Shown piece after piece: positions 10,908-21,420 of a stretch of 64,000 nucleotides of DNA; position 1 is the stretch's first letter; every line of letters starts with the position of its first letter. Location of the stretch: contig JAQFVV010012447.1 of assembly GCA_028023455.1 (NCBI GenBank), positions 994,001 through 1,058,000 of the forward strand, in the 5' to 3' direction. Both the position numbers and the translations under genes were made by a program. The notes beneath the pieces were generated by a model. It was not told where the DNA came from. It saw only the letters and a program-made list of their open reading frames with translations, and did no database searches. The DNA comes from Epiperipatus broadwayi. Taxonomy: Eukaryota; Onychophora; Udeonychophora; Euonychophora; Peripatidae.

Positions 10908-11879
10908 GTCTTGATAGCTATTTTTGTGTTTAATTATTTAAATTTATTGTTTGTTATTTAAATATATTTAGATAGCAATACAAAAAGTAGGGTTTTGTAC
11001 ATAAAATATATACTCAAGTTATTAACAGGCTCCACAAATAAAGGGTAATAAAAATAACCATAACATATGAGGATTAACTGTGTAAAAGGTTAAGAAAATG
11101 GCTGATCAAGAGTGCCTTGTCAAATAGGATGTTGGCTTATTGAAGGTTAGATACTGATTACAATATAAACAGTCTTTCCTGTCTTCATTATTATTTTCTA
11201 TAGTCATTTAAATTACTTTAGGTTGCTGTCACTATTAGACTCTCATGCCATCAACTATCTTCCTATATTATATGACAACAAGAATGCGTGTTTGTGCAAC
11301 TATATTTCCATTTCTGTTTACATGCACAGCACATCAATTCCATTATCAATTTTTTTAACACAAGCTTTCAAGAATTAAGAAAGTAAGACATAGATGCATA
11401 GTATACTTGTAGTTTTTAGTTGTCTGCTTTGCTCAAAGTAGGACAAACATTAATGATCTAGGCTGGAAATTGGACTTGTAACAGAATTTTGCCTGGAAAA
11501 AGTTGTATACTTAGGCAGATGTATTTAGGAATCCTCTGCTTATCATTCTTAGCAAATGAAGAATAAATGTATTTTATGTTTTCTTCATGTTTTATAAGGA
11601 TAACATATCTGACAAATGGTATTAAATAAGGCAAGCATTCAATCCAAAGAGACTTTAACTAAACCACATTCATTTTCTAATTGCTAGGTAGAATTGAGAA
11701 TAGAAGGCAGTACATGTTATTATCAATTGAATTTGGAAAGATCGGGAGAAATATTGCTAATGTTTGGAAACTGATTTGATACATCATTTTAAATATAAAC
11801 CAAATAAAAATTTGTGTGTGTTTACTACAAAGAGACTTTAAAAGTAAATTGTACATAAAAATAGTTGGTTTTTAGTAGG
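10908..11879 (-). repeat. Captured genomic block between the ribozyme arrays
   Basis: It is the reverse complement of 4465-5437. The left junction shares GGT and the right junction shares GG between array and block, i.e. 2-3 bp of microhomology as expected from template switching or microhomology repair. It contains no ORF or RNA gene that I can see. Confidence 0.9.
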
Positions 11880-12096
11880 CTATGGTTGTAAAAGAGCCAA
11901 AGACACCAAAATGTATGGGTGCTGAACTGAGTTCAGACCCATATGACTATATAAGCTATTGAGCTTAGATTGAAAATATTTTTTTGTGTTTTCAATTTCA
12001 TTCTCATAGTTTTATAGTTAAGTAGAGATAAAAGGTGGTTGCTAGAGGGTTGCATTAGATCCTAAGATCTAGATGCAGTGCTCTCAGATCCAAAGC

Positions 12097-12138
12097 TCCT
12101 CACTGACGAAGGCCACAAGCCAGAAACTAGTCTGGGGA
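12097..12138 (+). ncRNA. Hammerhead ribozyme, right array unit 1
   Basis: Plus-strand copy of the ribozyme described at 9712-9753: stem I UCCUCA/UGGGGA, CUGACGA, GGC/GCC, GAAAC, cleavage triplet GUC. Confidence 0.85.
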
Positions 12139-12552
12139 TATTGGATGAGTAGGCATTAGATAGGGATTTTATGCACAAGCCTTCTGGCATCCATTGATTA
12201 CTCTGTTTAGCACAGGTGGCAATACTGTATGGAGAGTTTTGCTCTGTTTATCAACAAATAATGTGCTAGTATAAGGAATGTGATCATGTGATGCTTAATG
12301 GTTTAACACCAATCCTGCCTAATAGGATAGTGGTGGCTATGGTTGTAAAAGAGCCTAAGACACCAAAATGTATGGGTGCTGAACTGAGTTCAGACCCATA
12401 TGACTATATAAGCTATTGAGCTTAGATTGAAAATATTTTTTGTGTTTTCAATTTCATTCTCATAGTTTTATAGTTAAGTAGAGATAAAAGGTGGTTGCTA
12501 GAGGGTTGCATTAGATCCTAAGATCTAGATGCAGTGCTCTCAGATCCAAAGC

Positions 12553-12594
12553 TCCTCACTGACGAAGGCCACAAGCCAGAAACTAGTCTGGGCA
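12553..12594 (+). ncRNA. Hammerhead ribozyme, right array unit 2 (stem I variant)
   Basis: Same motif, but the 3' side of stem I reads UGGGCA instead of UGGGGA, which breaks one G-C pair. The core is intact. Confidence 0.8.
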
Positions 12595-13008
12595 TATTGG
12601 ATGAGTAGGCATTAGATAGGGATTTTATGCACAAGCCTTCTGGCATCCATTGATTACTCTGTTTAGCACAGGTGGCAATACTGTATGGAGAGTTTTGCTC
12701 TGTTTATCAACAAATAATGTGCTAGTATAAGGAATGTGATCATGTGATGCTTAATGGTTTAACACCAATCCTGCCTAATAGGATAGTGGTGGCTATGGTT
12801 GTAAAAGAGCCAAAGACACCAAAATGTATGGGTGCTGAACTGAGTTCAGACCCATATGACTATATAAGCTATTGAGCTTAGATTGAAAATATTTTTTGTG
12901 TTTTCAATTTCATTCTCATAGTTTTATAGTTAAGTAGAGATAAAAGGTGGTTGCTAGAGGGTTGCATTAGATCCTAAGATCTAGATGCAGTGCTCTCAGA
13001 TCCAAAGC

Positions 13009-13050
13009 TCCTCACTGACGAAGGCCACAAGCCAGAAACTAGTCTGGGGA
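13009..13050 (+). ncRNA. Hammerhead ribozyme, right array unit 3
   Basis: Identical to the motif at 12097-12138. Confidence 0.85.
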
Positions 13051-13464
13051 TATTGGATGAGTAGGCATTAGATAGGGATTTTATGCACAAGCCTTCTGGC
13101 ATCCATTGATTACTCTGTTTAGCACAGGTGGCAATACTGTATGGAGAGTTTTGCTCTGTTTATCAACAAATAATGTGCTAGTATAGGGAATGTGATCATG
13201 TGATGCTTAATGGTTTAACACCAATCCTGCCTAATAGGATAGTGGTGGCTATGGTTGTAAAAGAGCCAAAGACACCAAAATGTATGGGTGCTGAACTGAG
13301 TTCAGACCCATATGACTATATAAGCTATTGAGCTTAGATTGAAAATATTTTTTGTGTTTTCAATTTCATTCTCATAGTTTTATAGTTAAGTAGAGATAAA
13401 AGGTGGTTGCTAGAGGGTTGCATTAGATCCTAAGATCTAGATGCAGTGCTCTCAGATCCAAAGC

Positions 13465-13506
13465 TCCTCACTGACGAAGGCCACAAGCCAGAAACTAGTC
13501 TGGGGA
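13465..13506 (+). ncRNA. Hammerhead ribozyme, right array unit 4
   Basis: Identical to the motif at 12097-12138. Confidence 0.85.
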
Positions 13507-13920
13507 TATTGGATGAGTAGGCATTAGATAGGGATTTTATGCACAAGCCTTCTGGCATCCATTGATTACTCTGTTTAGCACAGGTGGCAATACTGTATGG
13601 AGAGTTTTGCTCTGTTTATCAACAAATAATGTGCTAGTATAAGGAATGTGATCATGTGATGCTTAATGGTTTAACACCAATCCTGCCTAATAGGATAGTG
13701 GTGGCTATGGTTGTAAAAGAGCCAAAGACACCAAAATGTATGGGTGCTGAACTGAGTTCAGACCCATATGACTATATAAGCTATTGAGCTTAGATTGAAA
13801 ATATTTTTTGTGTTTTCAATTTCATTCTCATAGTTTTATAGTTAAGTAGAGATAAAAGGTGGTTGCTAGAGGGTTGCATTAGATCCTAAGATCTAGATGC
13901 AGTGCTCTCAGATCCAAAGC

Positions 13921-13962
13921 TCCTCACTGACGAAGGCCACAAGCCAGAAACTAGTCTGGGGA
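13921..13962 (+). ncRNA. Hammerhead ribozyme, right array unit 5
   Basis: Identical to the motif at 12097-12138. Confidence 0.85.
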
Positions 13963-14376
13963 TATTGGATGAGTAGGCATTAGATAGGGATTTTATGCAC
14001 AAGCCTTCTGGCATCCATTGATTACTCTGTTTAGCACAGGTGGCAATACTGTATGGAGAGTTTTGCTCTGTTTATCAACAAATAATGTGCTAGTATAGGG
14101 AATGTGATCATGTGATGCTTAATGGTTTAACACCAATCCTGCCTAATAGGATAGTGGTGGCTATGGTTGTAAAAGAGCCAAAGACACCAAAATGTATGGG
14201 TGCTGAACTGAGTTCAGACCCATATGACTATATAAGCTATTGAGCTTAGATTGAAAATATTTTTTGTGTTTTCAATTTCATTCTCATAGTTTTATAGTTA
14301 AGTAGAGATAAAAGATGGTTGCTAGAGGGTTGCATTAGATCCTAAGATCTAGATGCAGTGCTCTCAGATCCAAAGC

Positions 14377-14418
14377 TCCTCACTGACGAAGGCCACAAGC
14401 CAGAAACTAGTCTGGGGA
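14377..14418 (+). ncRNA. Hammerhead ribozyme, right array unit 6
   Basis: Identical to the motif at 12097-12138. This is the ribozyme nearest the right end of the element. Confidence 0.85.
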
Positions 14419-14586
14419 TATTGGATGAGTAGGCATTAGATAGGGATTTTATGCACAAGCCTTCTGGCATCCATTGATTACTCTGTTTAGCACAGGTGGC
14501 AATACTGTATGGAGAGTTTTGCTCTGTTTATCAACAAATAATGTGCTAGTATAAGGAATGTGATCATGTGATGCTTAATGGTTTAA

Positions 14587-14598
14587 AAGATGGGTGAG
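14587..14598 (+). repeat. Right 12-bp target-site duplication
   Basis: AAGATGGGTGAG, an exact copy of 9597-9608; LINE copy 2 resumes directly after it. Confidence 0.92.
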
Positions 14599-15131
14599 AA
14601 AGGTAATGCGGTATGCAGAAAATTTGGATAAAAAATTTATATCAGTATACTTGTACAAAAGGTGGGATGATTGTGTTTAGGAGGATTGTTGAGTGTTATA
14701 ATGGTAAGGAGTGGGATAGAAGAATAGCTGCATTAATAAAGAATAGGAATTTGAAGAGAAGGAGAACTAGTATGGTGAGTAAAACAAGTTACGGAACATT
14801 GGTTGTGAGTTAATTTATGATAATAGCAAGTAATTTATTGTTTAAGGTTCGAAAGGGATCTATAGCAACAAGGGAATATACACATAAATGGAAAAATGTG
14901 GGTGATTTAGTCTGAAAGTTGTGTAAGGAAGGCATAGAAAATATTAGGCATCTATTACTTCAATGTAAATGCTTGGAAGCAAAAAGGGTACAAATAATAA
15001 AGTTATGGAAGATTAAATATGAACAAAGTGATTATACAAAAAGTGAGTTATTGGTTTTTATACTAGGTTTGGAAAAAGATAAGGGGGATTTAGATATGAA
15101 GGTCATGGAGTTGACAAAGATTATGTTGTGA
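14599..15131 (+). pseudogene. C-terminal part of LINE copy 2 after the insertion
   Basis: Open pieces 14613-14813 and 14919-15131 align with 51770-52270 of copy 3. The second has CKEGIENIRHLLLQCKCLE, the His and last Cys of the zinc knuckle; the first Cys codon upstream is TGA rather than TGC. The 3' tail with CATCA repeats ends about 15280. Confidence 0.75.
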
Positions 15132-15300
15132 AAATGGGATGGAGCAGATTATGGGAAAACTTAGGGTGGACAATAGAAAGGAAAGGTAAAGTGGCTAACA
15201 GGTTTCTCTGGACATAGCTGCTGATAGATTCCTGATTCCATTTTAGGAGAAATCACAGTGCATCACATCACATCACATGGAAAAAATTATTTACTGTGAT

Positions 15301-17309
15301 CAAAATAAATGATGATGATGGTTTTCACTGACTAGATTCAGGGAGAAACAAGAAGTCTTAAATAGTGTTTAGACAATTGAGAAATAAAAGCACCAAGACA
15401 AAAGTTAGCCAAATTAAGTTTAAAGAATTTTTAAATTTTTATTTAAGAGAAAAATAATTTATAAGAAAAAGTTTATAATGTAACAAATAGGATTATATCA
15501 GGCATGCACCAAAAAGACGAAAATTCAATGCTCTGGCAGACAGACTGATCTTCGAAAATAGTGAATTATAAAGAGAGGGAGCAAATTTCTTTCAGCAGAG
15601 AATTCACCTAACATTGGTTATCCCATTCACGGATATGAAAACAATATGTTCTTGAAATAAATCAATGAGACCAGTGCCAGTGAGCTTTTCTAGGCCTGGA
15701 AAATGCATCAGGACAAAGAACATCATATGCCAGTAGAAGCTGCATCTTATACTACACTCAAAGCAAAGATGATTGATTTACCTCAAGAACAAATGGAAGA
15801 CATGATTTAGAATGAAAGGAAAACAGACAATTAACTGGAAAATCCCCAACCAAACAATTGTCCAAAACTAATAATAATTAAAGGTCTCAATGGGAGACAA
15901 GTAAATCATTAGAAAACCAGTTACATCTGCCCAAGCAATTCAAGCAAATGAATTACAAATAAATACACAAACTAAGTTCTGAGTACACATTTTGATAAAA
16001 TTCAGTCTCATGTAAAAGACAAAAATAAATCTAGCAAGCAAATATAAATGTTCCTAGATTTTTATAAGTTAGTGTATCAGAGAGTGTTTATGAGTAAAAG
16101 GCATTAAATACTTTAGCAGAATGAAACCCTCTTTCACCTATAAATTACAAAGGAATAAATATTATCTTCCTGCTGGCGATTTATAAAATTACCAAGAAAA
16201 ACAATTACAGTTTTCGATTTCAGAGACATGAAAAAAGAAGAAACAAAATCTCCAAATATGAAACTAGAACAATAAACACGATAAAATCACCAGCCAAAAG
16301 ATTTTTCAGTTTGCATAAGCACAAACACAGCATTTTAAATCAATTATTAGCTAACAAAATAATTATAGGTGAGCATCCACCTTTATTGTTGTATATATTG
16401 AAATTGTTTGTGTTGACTGGCTTTTTATAGTTATATATCAGACTATTTCCATCATCTACTTAAATTCTTAACCTTCTTATATTAAGCTAGCATTCTGACA
16501 GATTTCTTTGTTCTCATTTACTTTATCAATCCAATTTATCCAAAACACTTTGAACACTCTTTAGCAAGAACATTTTACTATACATATATACACATATACC
16601 TGCATTTTACTTCATACTTTCAACATTCACCTTAATATTGAACCATTATTATTTATCAGATTATAATAAATTTTATCTCATTTGATAGATATTTTTCTTT
16701 AGAAATGAAATAAAATTTAAAAAATCACAGTTGATTTTCTGAATTATTTTAAAAATTAGACTTTAATCAAAACAAAGTGTGTTTCATCATCACATTTTAG
16801 GTGGAGCAGATTCAATTTTCAAAATGAATAAAATATTCTTTGTTTGAAAAATCTGAAAGAATTATTTTTAATATCTAGTAAATCTATCAATTTATGTTTT
16901 AAAAATTTCAAATTTTTTTGTATTTTTTACAATATTGCTAACTGTTATAGAAGATTGTTTAGTGACAACATTTCTAGACAATTGTAAAGCCTGTGACCAT
17001 ATTGTCTATGGTAACAATGTTTAGAAAAATATATTCTTTTATATAAAATAAAATATTTCTGTAAAAAGTAAATATTTCCCAATTGCTATACAAAAATGAT
17101 CATAAACTTACCAAAACTCAAGTTTTTAGACCATTGTAATATTTTATTGATGTGATATCACAAAGTTTGAGATCACCAAATACATAATAGGCACTCATCA
17201 TTGGAAACTTTGAAAAATCTGCTTATTCAATTATCTTGACATCTTTTGAGTTTTTTTTAATTAAAATATGAAAAAAAAAATTATGTGAATTTTAAAAACT
17301 ATAAAAAAA
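15301..17309. other. Non-coding AT-rich DNA
   Basis: I see no gene, RNA gene or clear repeat boundary. The part 16660-16930 is weakly similar to 19105-19345 (shared TTTGATAGATATTTTT and GTTTTAAAA blocks), which suggests an old duplication. Confidence 0.5.
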
Positions 17310-17520
17310 GTATTTAGTGCCATAGTATCAGATGCCTGGCTACGGTAACCAGTTTGTTCCACCTGGGCTGATCCTGGAATCTGGTTTACTAAAAGAATCT
17401 GTATCAGAGTGTATTTATTGCTCAATGTTAATATTGTAAAATTAACAATTAAGGCTATATTATATCCTCCAGGTAATGTTTGGTTTATAGCCAACAAACT
17501 CTTTGCATAACATATATATA
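17310..17520. repeat. Interspersed repeat, copy 1 (SINE-like end)
   Basis: Matches 21214-21420 over about 190 bp, with an insertion in the latter near 21262-21285. Shared blocks include CATAGTATCAGA, CTGTATCAGAG and TTATTGCTCAATG. CATAGTATC also occurs at the end of the SINEs at 24880 and 47471. Family unknown. Confidence 0.7.
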
Positions 17521-18152
17521 ACACAAATCTTGATTATAAACAATAAATGTCTGTATAAAGTGCATTTTGAATGAGCTGAGACTTCTGTAATTTATGTTAC
17601 TTCATCATTGTTGTAATTAATGCCTTTGTGTGTAAACCCCACAACCAATCCACATCTGTTGATATTATGTTAATCCATTGTTTAATTTTATTTATTAAAG
17701 ATATTTAAAATTTAATACTATTTAATGTATCTCTTGTAATCCACTCCAAATCAATCCAAATTAGTATAAATCTATTAGTATGTACATGCATTGGTCTACC
17801 AAGCCATATGTGTGACTAATTAATATCATTATTAGATTATTAATAATTCCAGCAAGACTCATGTTTCATCCTTTTCTCAGCCCACTTGCAAATTAAATTG
17901 AGACCATAATCTCATGTATGTCATCCATAGAGTATTAAATCTTGGGATTCTGGTAAACAAGTTGAAGTGTGGTCAGATTCTGAGGTCTTAACCTATTATC
18001 TGGATCAGCTTTAATGTAGTTTTCCAAGACTCTGGATTTTGTTGTGTGAATGTACAAATATGATCGTTATATAGGTAAATTTTTTTCCCCATTATGGTAT
18101 GCCAATATGGGGCATGAACTGTTTTTCACATGATTCTGAACAAACATATTGT
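17521..18152. other. Non-coding AT-rich DNA
   Basis: Nothing recognisable. Confidence 0.4.
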
Positions 18153-18782
18153 AAATTCTAATAAATTTCACCAGTGTCATTTATTCAAGCATGTAAAAAG
18201 TAATTTAAAGTGATTGTTTAATATCTTCATGTTCTCACTTTCAAATACATAAGATTTACCCATACATAAGTGTTTGGGTTCAAAAAGATAGATGGATTTA
18301 TTCTATCTTTTCCAAAGACTTATCTTGTGTTTGAAGTGGGAGTATTTTTTTATTGTTAAAAATCTACAAAGCGAATGTGCAATAGCTTAATGCTGTTATT
18401 AATATTACAGTTTATAAACATTGTGCTATATAAAATAAATAGTTTATTTACATACATTTAATTTCAAATAAGAATAATGTATCATAAATTCTAGTAAATT
18501 TAGACAGCCTCATCCATTCAAGCACGTAAAAAGTAATTTAAAGTGATTGCTTAATATCTTCATGCTCTCACTTTCAAATACTTAAGATTTGCCCATACAT
18601 AAGTGTTTGGGTTTGAAAAGATAGATGAATTCATTCTATCTTTTCCAAGGACTTATCTTGTGTTTGAAGTGGGAGTATTCATTTATTGTTAAAAATCTAC
18701 AAAGAGCACATGCAATAGCTTAATGCTGTTATTAATATTACAGTTTATAAACATCGTGCTATATAAAATAAATAGTTTTTTT
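18153..18782 (+). repeat. Tandem duplication, two diverged units of about 295 bp
   Basis: The unit starting AAATTCTAATAAATTT at 18153 recurs at 18486 (period 333). Inside each unit a short hairpin is conserved: AAAAGATAGATG and a CTATCTTTTCC counterpart about 20 bp later. Copies differ at roughly one base in 15, so this is not recent. No coding potential. Confidence 0.9.
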
Positions 18783-21213
18783 ACATATAAAAAATTCTTA
18801 GTAAAAAAATCATGCCACATGCACCTATTTTAGATTTGTGTGGAGGGCAAATATAAATTTTAAAAATAACAAATTTTAAAGTATATATTGGACAAAAAAC
18901 ACAACCATGCAGCACTATTTTTTTCTCACTAGAGAATCACTTTAGTCTTTGCCAGGATGAGATGCTAAATTTAAAAGTTAATAAAAGGATGTTAAATTTA
19001 ACCTTTACAAAATGCAGCCAAATGCCCCTTACATTTCAGCATTTTCTGACATTTTCTTTGTCTCACACATCAATGTTAAATATATGATAAAATGTGTATT
19101 ACCAGAAAATAATAAATTTGACTTCATTTGATAGATATTTTTTCTTACTACTGAAATAAATTTTAAATGTATATGTCATCATTTCTAGAAAGATTTCAGT
19201 TTATAAAATCAATGAAATATTTTTTAATTCTGATTATTTTTAAACATCTGAATGAATTATTATTTATTTCTCTTATATCTAACAAATTATGTTTTAAAAG
19301 TTTAAATTTTTTGAATATTTATTGCAAAATTGCAATATTTTCTTTACTCATAAATATAATGTAGATTGCTTATATCAAAGCTAGTCTTCTAATTTCCTTC
19401 AGGTCATATTTATGTTGGCAGCTAATATAATGTTATATTTGTGGAAATAAAGTATTTCAAGTCAAAATAAGTTATTAATAATTTATATTTGTTGATATCT
19501 AATAAATATAGTGTAAATTATTTTTTATAAAATATCTAAAACTAATAAATTCACAAATACACATGTTTTTGCATCATTGGAAACTTCAATGTCGTAAAAT
19601 GCTGAATGTTTTACAGCTTTGGCATCAGACAATGGCTGAACATGTCAGGACAGATCTTATGGCTATTGTTAGAGTTGGAATTTTAAATTTTGCACTTTTT
19701 TTAGCAATTTTCAGCAAAAAAATTATTATAATAAAATATACTGTTTTACACACATTTTAATGTATAATACTTATGAAAAAATTCACTAGGGGATAATTGG
19801 TCAAAACATGAAATAATTTGCTAGAAATGGCTGAAAGATTAAACATTAAAATCTGAAAGTTGTAAACAAGTTAATAGGGTTTTATGGAAGGGGAGTCAAA
19901 AATCTAATACAAACTCTCCCAATTTTCAGCACTTCTATCTCTCTCTCATATAATAATCTAAGCAGTTGCCAATGGGAACTGTGCTTATTGAAAAATTAAC
20001 ATGAGTGGCTAGGAAGGCCCCAACTTTTCCATCTTCCTTTGGAAGAATGGTCTGCCAGAATGGAGAAGACCAATCCTACCAGCTGCCTAAGAAGACAACA
20101 AGGGAAGACAACATATTCAGAGAAGTGACAGTGCCCACTGCAAATGCCAGACAACTCATCCTTCAGAAGAAATCTGTAATATCTTCACCACAGAGCTCTA
20201 TAAATTTACATAAAAATGTATTATTTAAAATCATCTAATCATGAATATTCATAAAAATCATAAAGTAATAATTTTTAAGTAATTAAATCTTTGTCTAAAT
20301 TAAATCTATAATGTAACTGTAAAAGCTTGCCTATTTATGTAACTTTAAAAATAAGTTTCTAAAAATTGCAATAATTAAAACACTTAATAATTCACTCTTT
20401 CCTATAATTTGCGGTCTTGCCTCATTTTATTAATTATTTGATTTCATTTTAAATTTATGTGATATGCTATGCCATCATTTCAAAGCAGAGAGAATTAATA
20501 TAAATCTGTGGGGAGGGACAATTAGAAGCTATCCAGCAAAATGTTTCATTGTTTTTTAGCAAACATAAATCACTGCTTTGAAATTATTCTCACATATAAC
20601 AACAGACTGCTATGTGATCATTGTTATATACATATATGCTTACTTAAGCTACTATGTATTAGCTTGACTGGTAGGTTTGTGATTAATATTAGATATTAGA
20701 CAAATAATAACCATGGATGATATTGCAAGCAAATTTGTAATTATTAATAAAGCCCCAAAATATAAAGGAATATATACAGATTTCATTTATTAAAACTAGA
20801 TTGCTATTAATGAACCCCTTTTAGCATGATTAAGGTATACCAATTTGAGAACTTGATCAAGGTAGTTTCTGCTGAAAAAAACTATAGAATTTTGCGCATT
20901 TAGATTTATATTTAATATTAGTATTATTTTATAAGCATTGTGAATGTGTTTTTACTAAATACTATCATGTATTATGCTGTGTTATGCTTTCTTTCTAAAT
21001 GAGATCATGGTGATAGGTCATCCCATTTATTAGTTCAGACAGCTAGACTCCTTGAACTGAAACATGAAGGTCCAGAGCCATATTTCAGTTTTTCAATACA
21101 CCGAACTAAATGTTCTTTATTATGCTAGCAAGTTGTACAGTCCAAGAGTATTGAGTACAAGGTACTGAATCTCATATAAAACTATATATTCTTACTGCAA
21201 ACCTTTAATTTAG
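18783..21213. other. Non-coding AT-rich DNA
   Basis: Open pieces at 19167-19364, 19563-19760 and 20005-20238 have no recognisable domain and AT-rich codon make-up typical of chance ORFs. I do not call genes here. Confidence 0.5.
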
Positions 21214-21420
21214 TATTTAATGTCATAGTATCAGAAGCCTGGCTACAGTAATCAGTTCGTTCTACTCTATTCCTTAACCTTTGCATTGGGCCAGACCTGG
21301 AATATGATTTACCAGGGGAATCTGTATCAGAGCATATTTATTGCTCAATGATAATATTGTAAAATTAGCAATTAAGGCTATAGGTTATATTATTTTGGTA
21401 ATGTTTGGCTGGTAGCTGGA
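21214..21420. repeat. Interspersed repeat, copy 2
   Basis: Diverged direct copy of 17310-17520, about 3.9 kb away and carrying about 25 extra bases (CTACTCTATTCC region). Confidence 0.7.

Larger units (their letters stand above)
9609..10908 (-). repeat. Left array, 2.85 tandem units of about 456 bp
   Basis: Unit starts (GAGCAAAACTCTCC) fall at 9606, 10062 and 10517, giving periods of 456 and 455 (the second unit lacks one C). The third unit is cut at GGATTGGT, where the captured core begins. Differences between units are single bases only. Confidence 0.95.
9609..14586. mobile_element. Hammerhead-ribozyme array element with inverted tandem arrays and captured core
   Basis: The 4,978-bp insertion has three parts: a left array of 456-bp units with ribozymes on the minus strand (9609-10908), a core copied from 4465-5437 in reverse (about 10908-11879), and a right array with ribozymes on the plus strand (11878-14586). 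Units are nearly identical. The left array starts at one phase of the unit and the right array ends at another, 65 nt further along the ribozyme-sense strand. A small relative at 58549-58742 has the same two end sequences, so these are true termini. No ORF is present, so it is non-autonomous. The closest known classes are metazoan retrozymes and Penelope-like terminal repeats, both of which carry hammerheads; the enzyme supply is inferred. Confidence 0.88.
11878..14586 (+). repeat. Right array, about 5.9 tandem units of 456 bp
   Basis: GGCTATGGTTG marks the unit boundaries at 11878, 12335, 12791, 13247, 13703 and 14159 (periods 457, 456, 456, 456, 456). The last unit stops after GCTTAATGGTTTAA at 14586. 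The variant TATAGGG versus TATAAGG near the end of each unit runs A, A, G, A, G, A. Confidence 0.95.
6605..15300 (+). mobile_element. CR1-like LINE, copy 2, split by the ribozyme-array insertion
   Basis: A 5'-truncated plus-strand copy: it begins about 6625 at a point matching about 3345 of copy 1 and ends about 15280 in CATCA repeats typical of this family's 3' end. The LINE is continuous from 9608 to 14599 when the inserted 4,978 bp and one copy of the 12-bp duplication are removed; copy 3 around 51735-51760 shows the uninterrupted sequence. Open pieces: 6778-7086, 7289-7495, 7634-7921, 8289-8867, 8932-9156, 9255-9491, 14613-14813 and 14919-15131. All are separated by stops or frameshifts. 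Confidence 0.9.

Noticed and set aside
10908-11879. Core of the array element as a transposase gene or normal internal region
   Set aside because: No open frame of useful length, and the same sequence exists outside any element at 4465-5437.
9609-14586. CRISPR array or bacterial repeat system
   Set aside because: Units are 456 bp without spacers, and the whole context is an animal genome.
9609-14586. Classical foldback DNA transposon with terminal inverted repeats
   Set aside because: The outer ends are not inverted copies of each other; they differ in phase by 65 nt, and a 12-bp duplication with ribozyme units fits retrotransposition better. It is not fully excluded.
20005-20238. 77-aa plus-strand ORF as a small gene
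   Set aside because: No domain, signal peptide or splice context; in AT-rich DNA this length is expected by chance.
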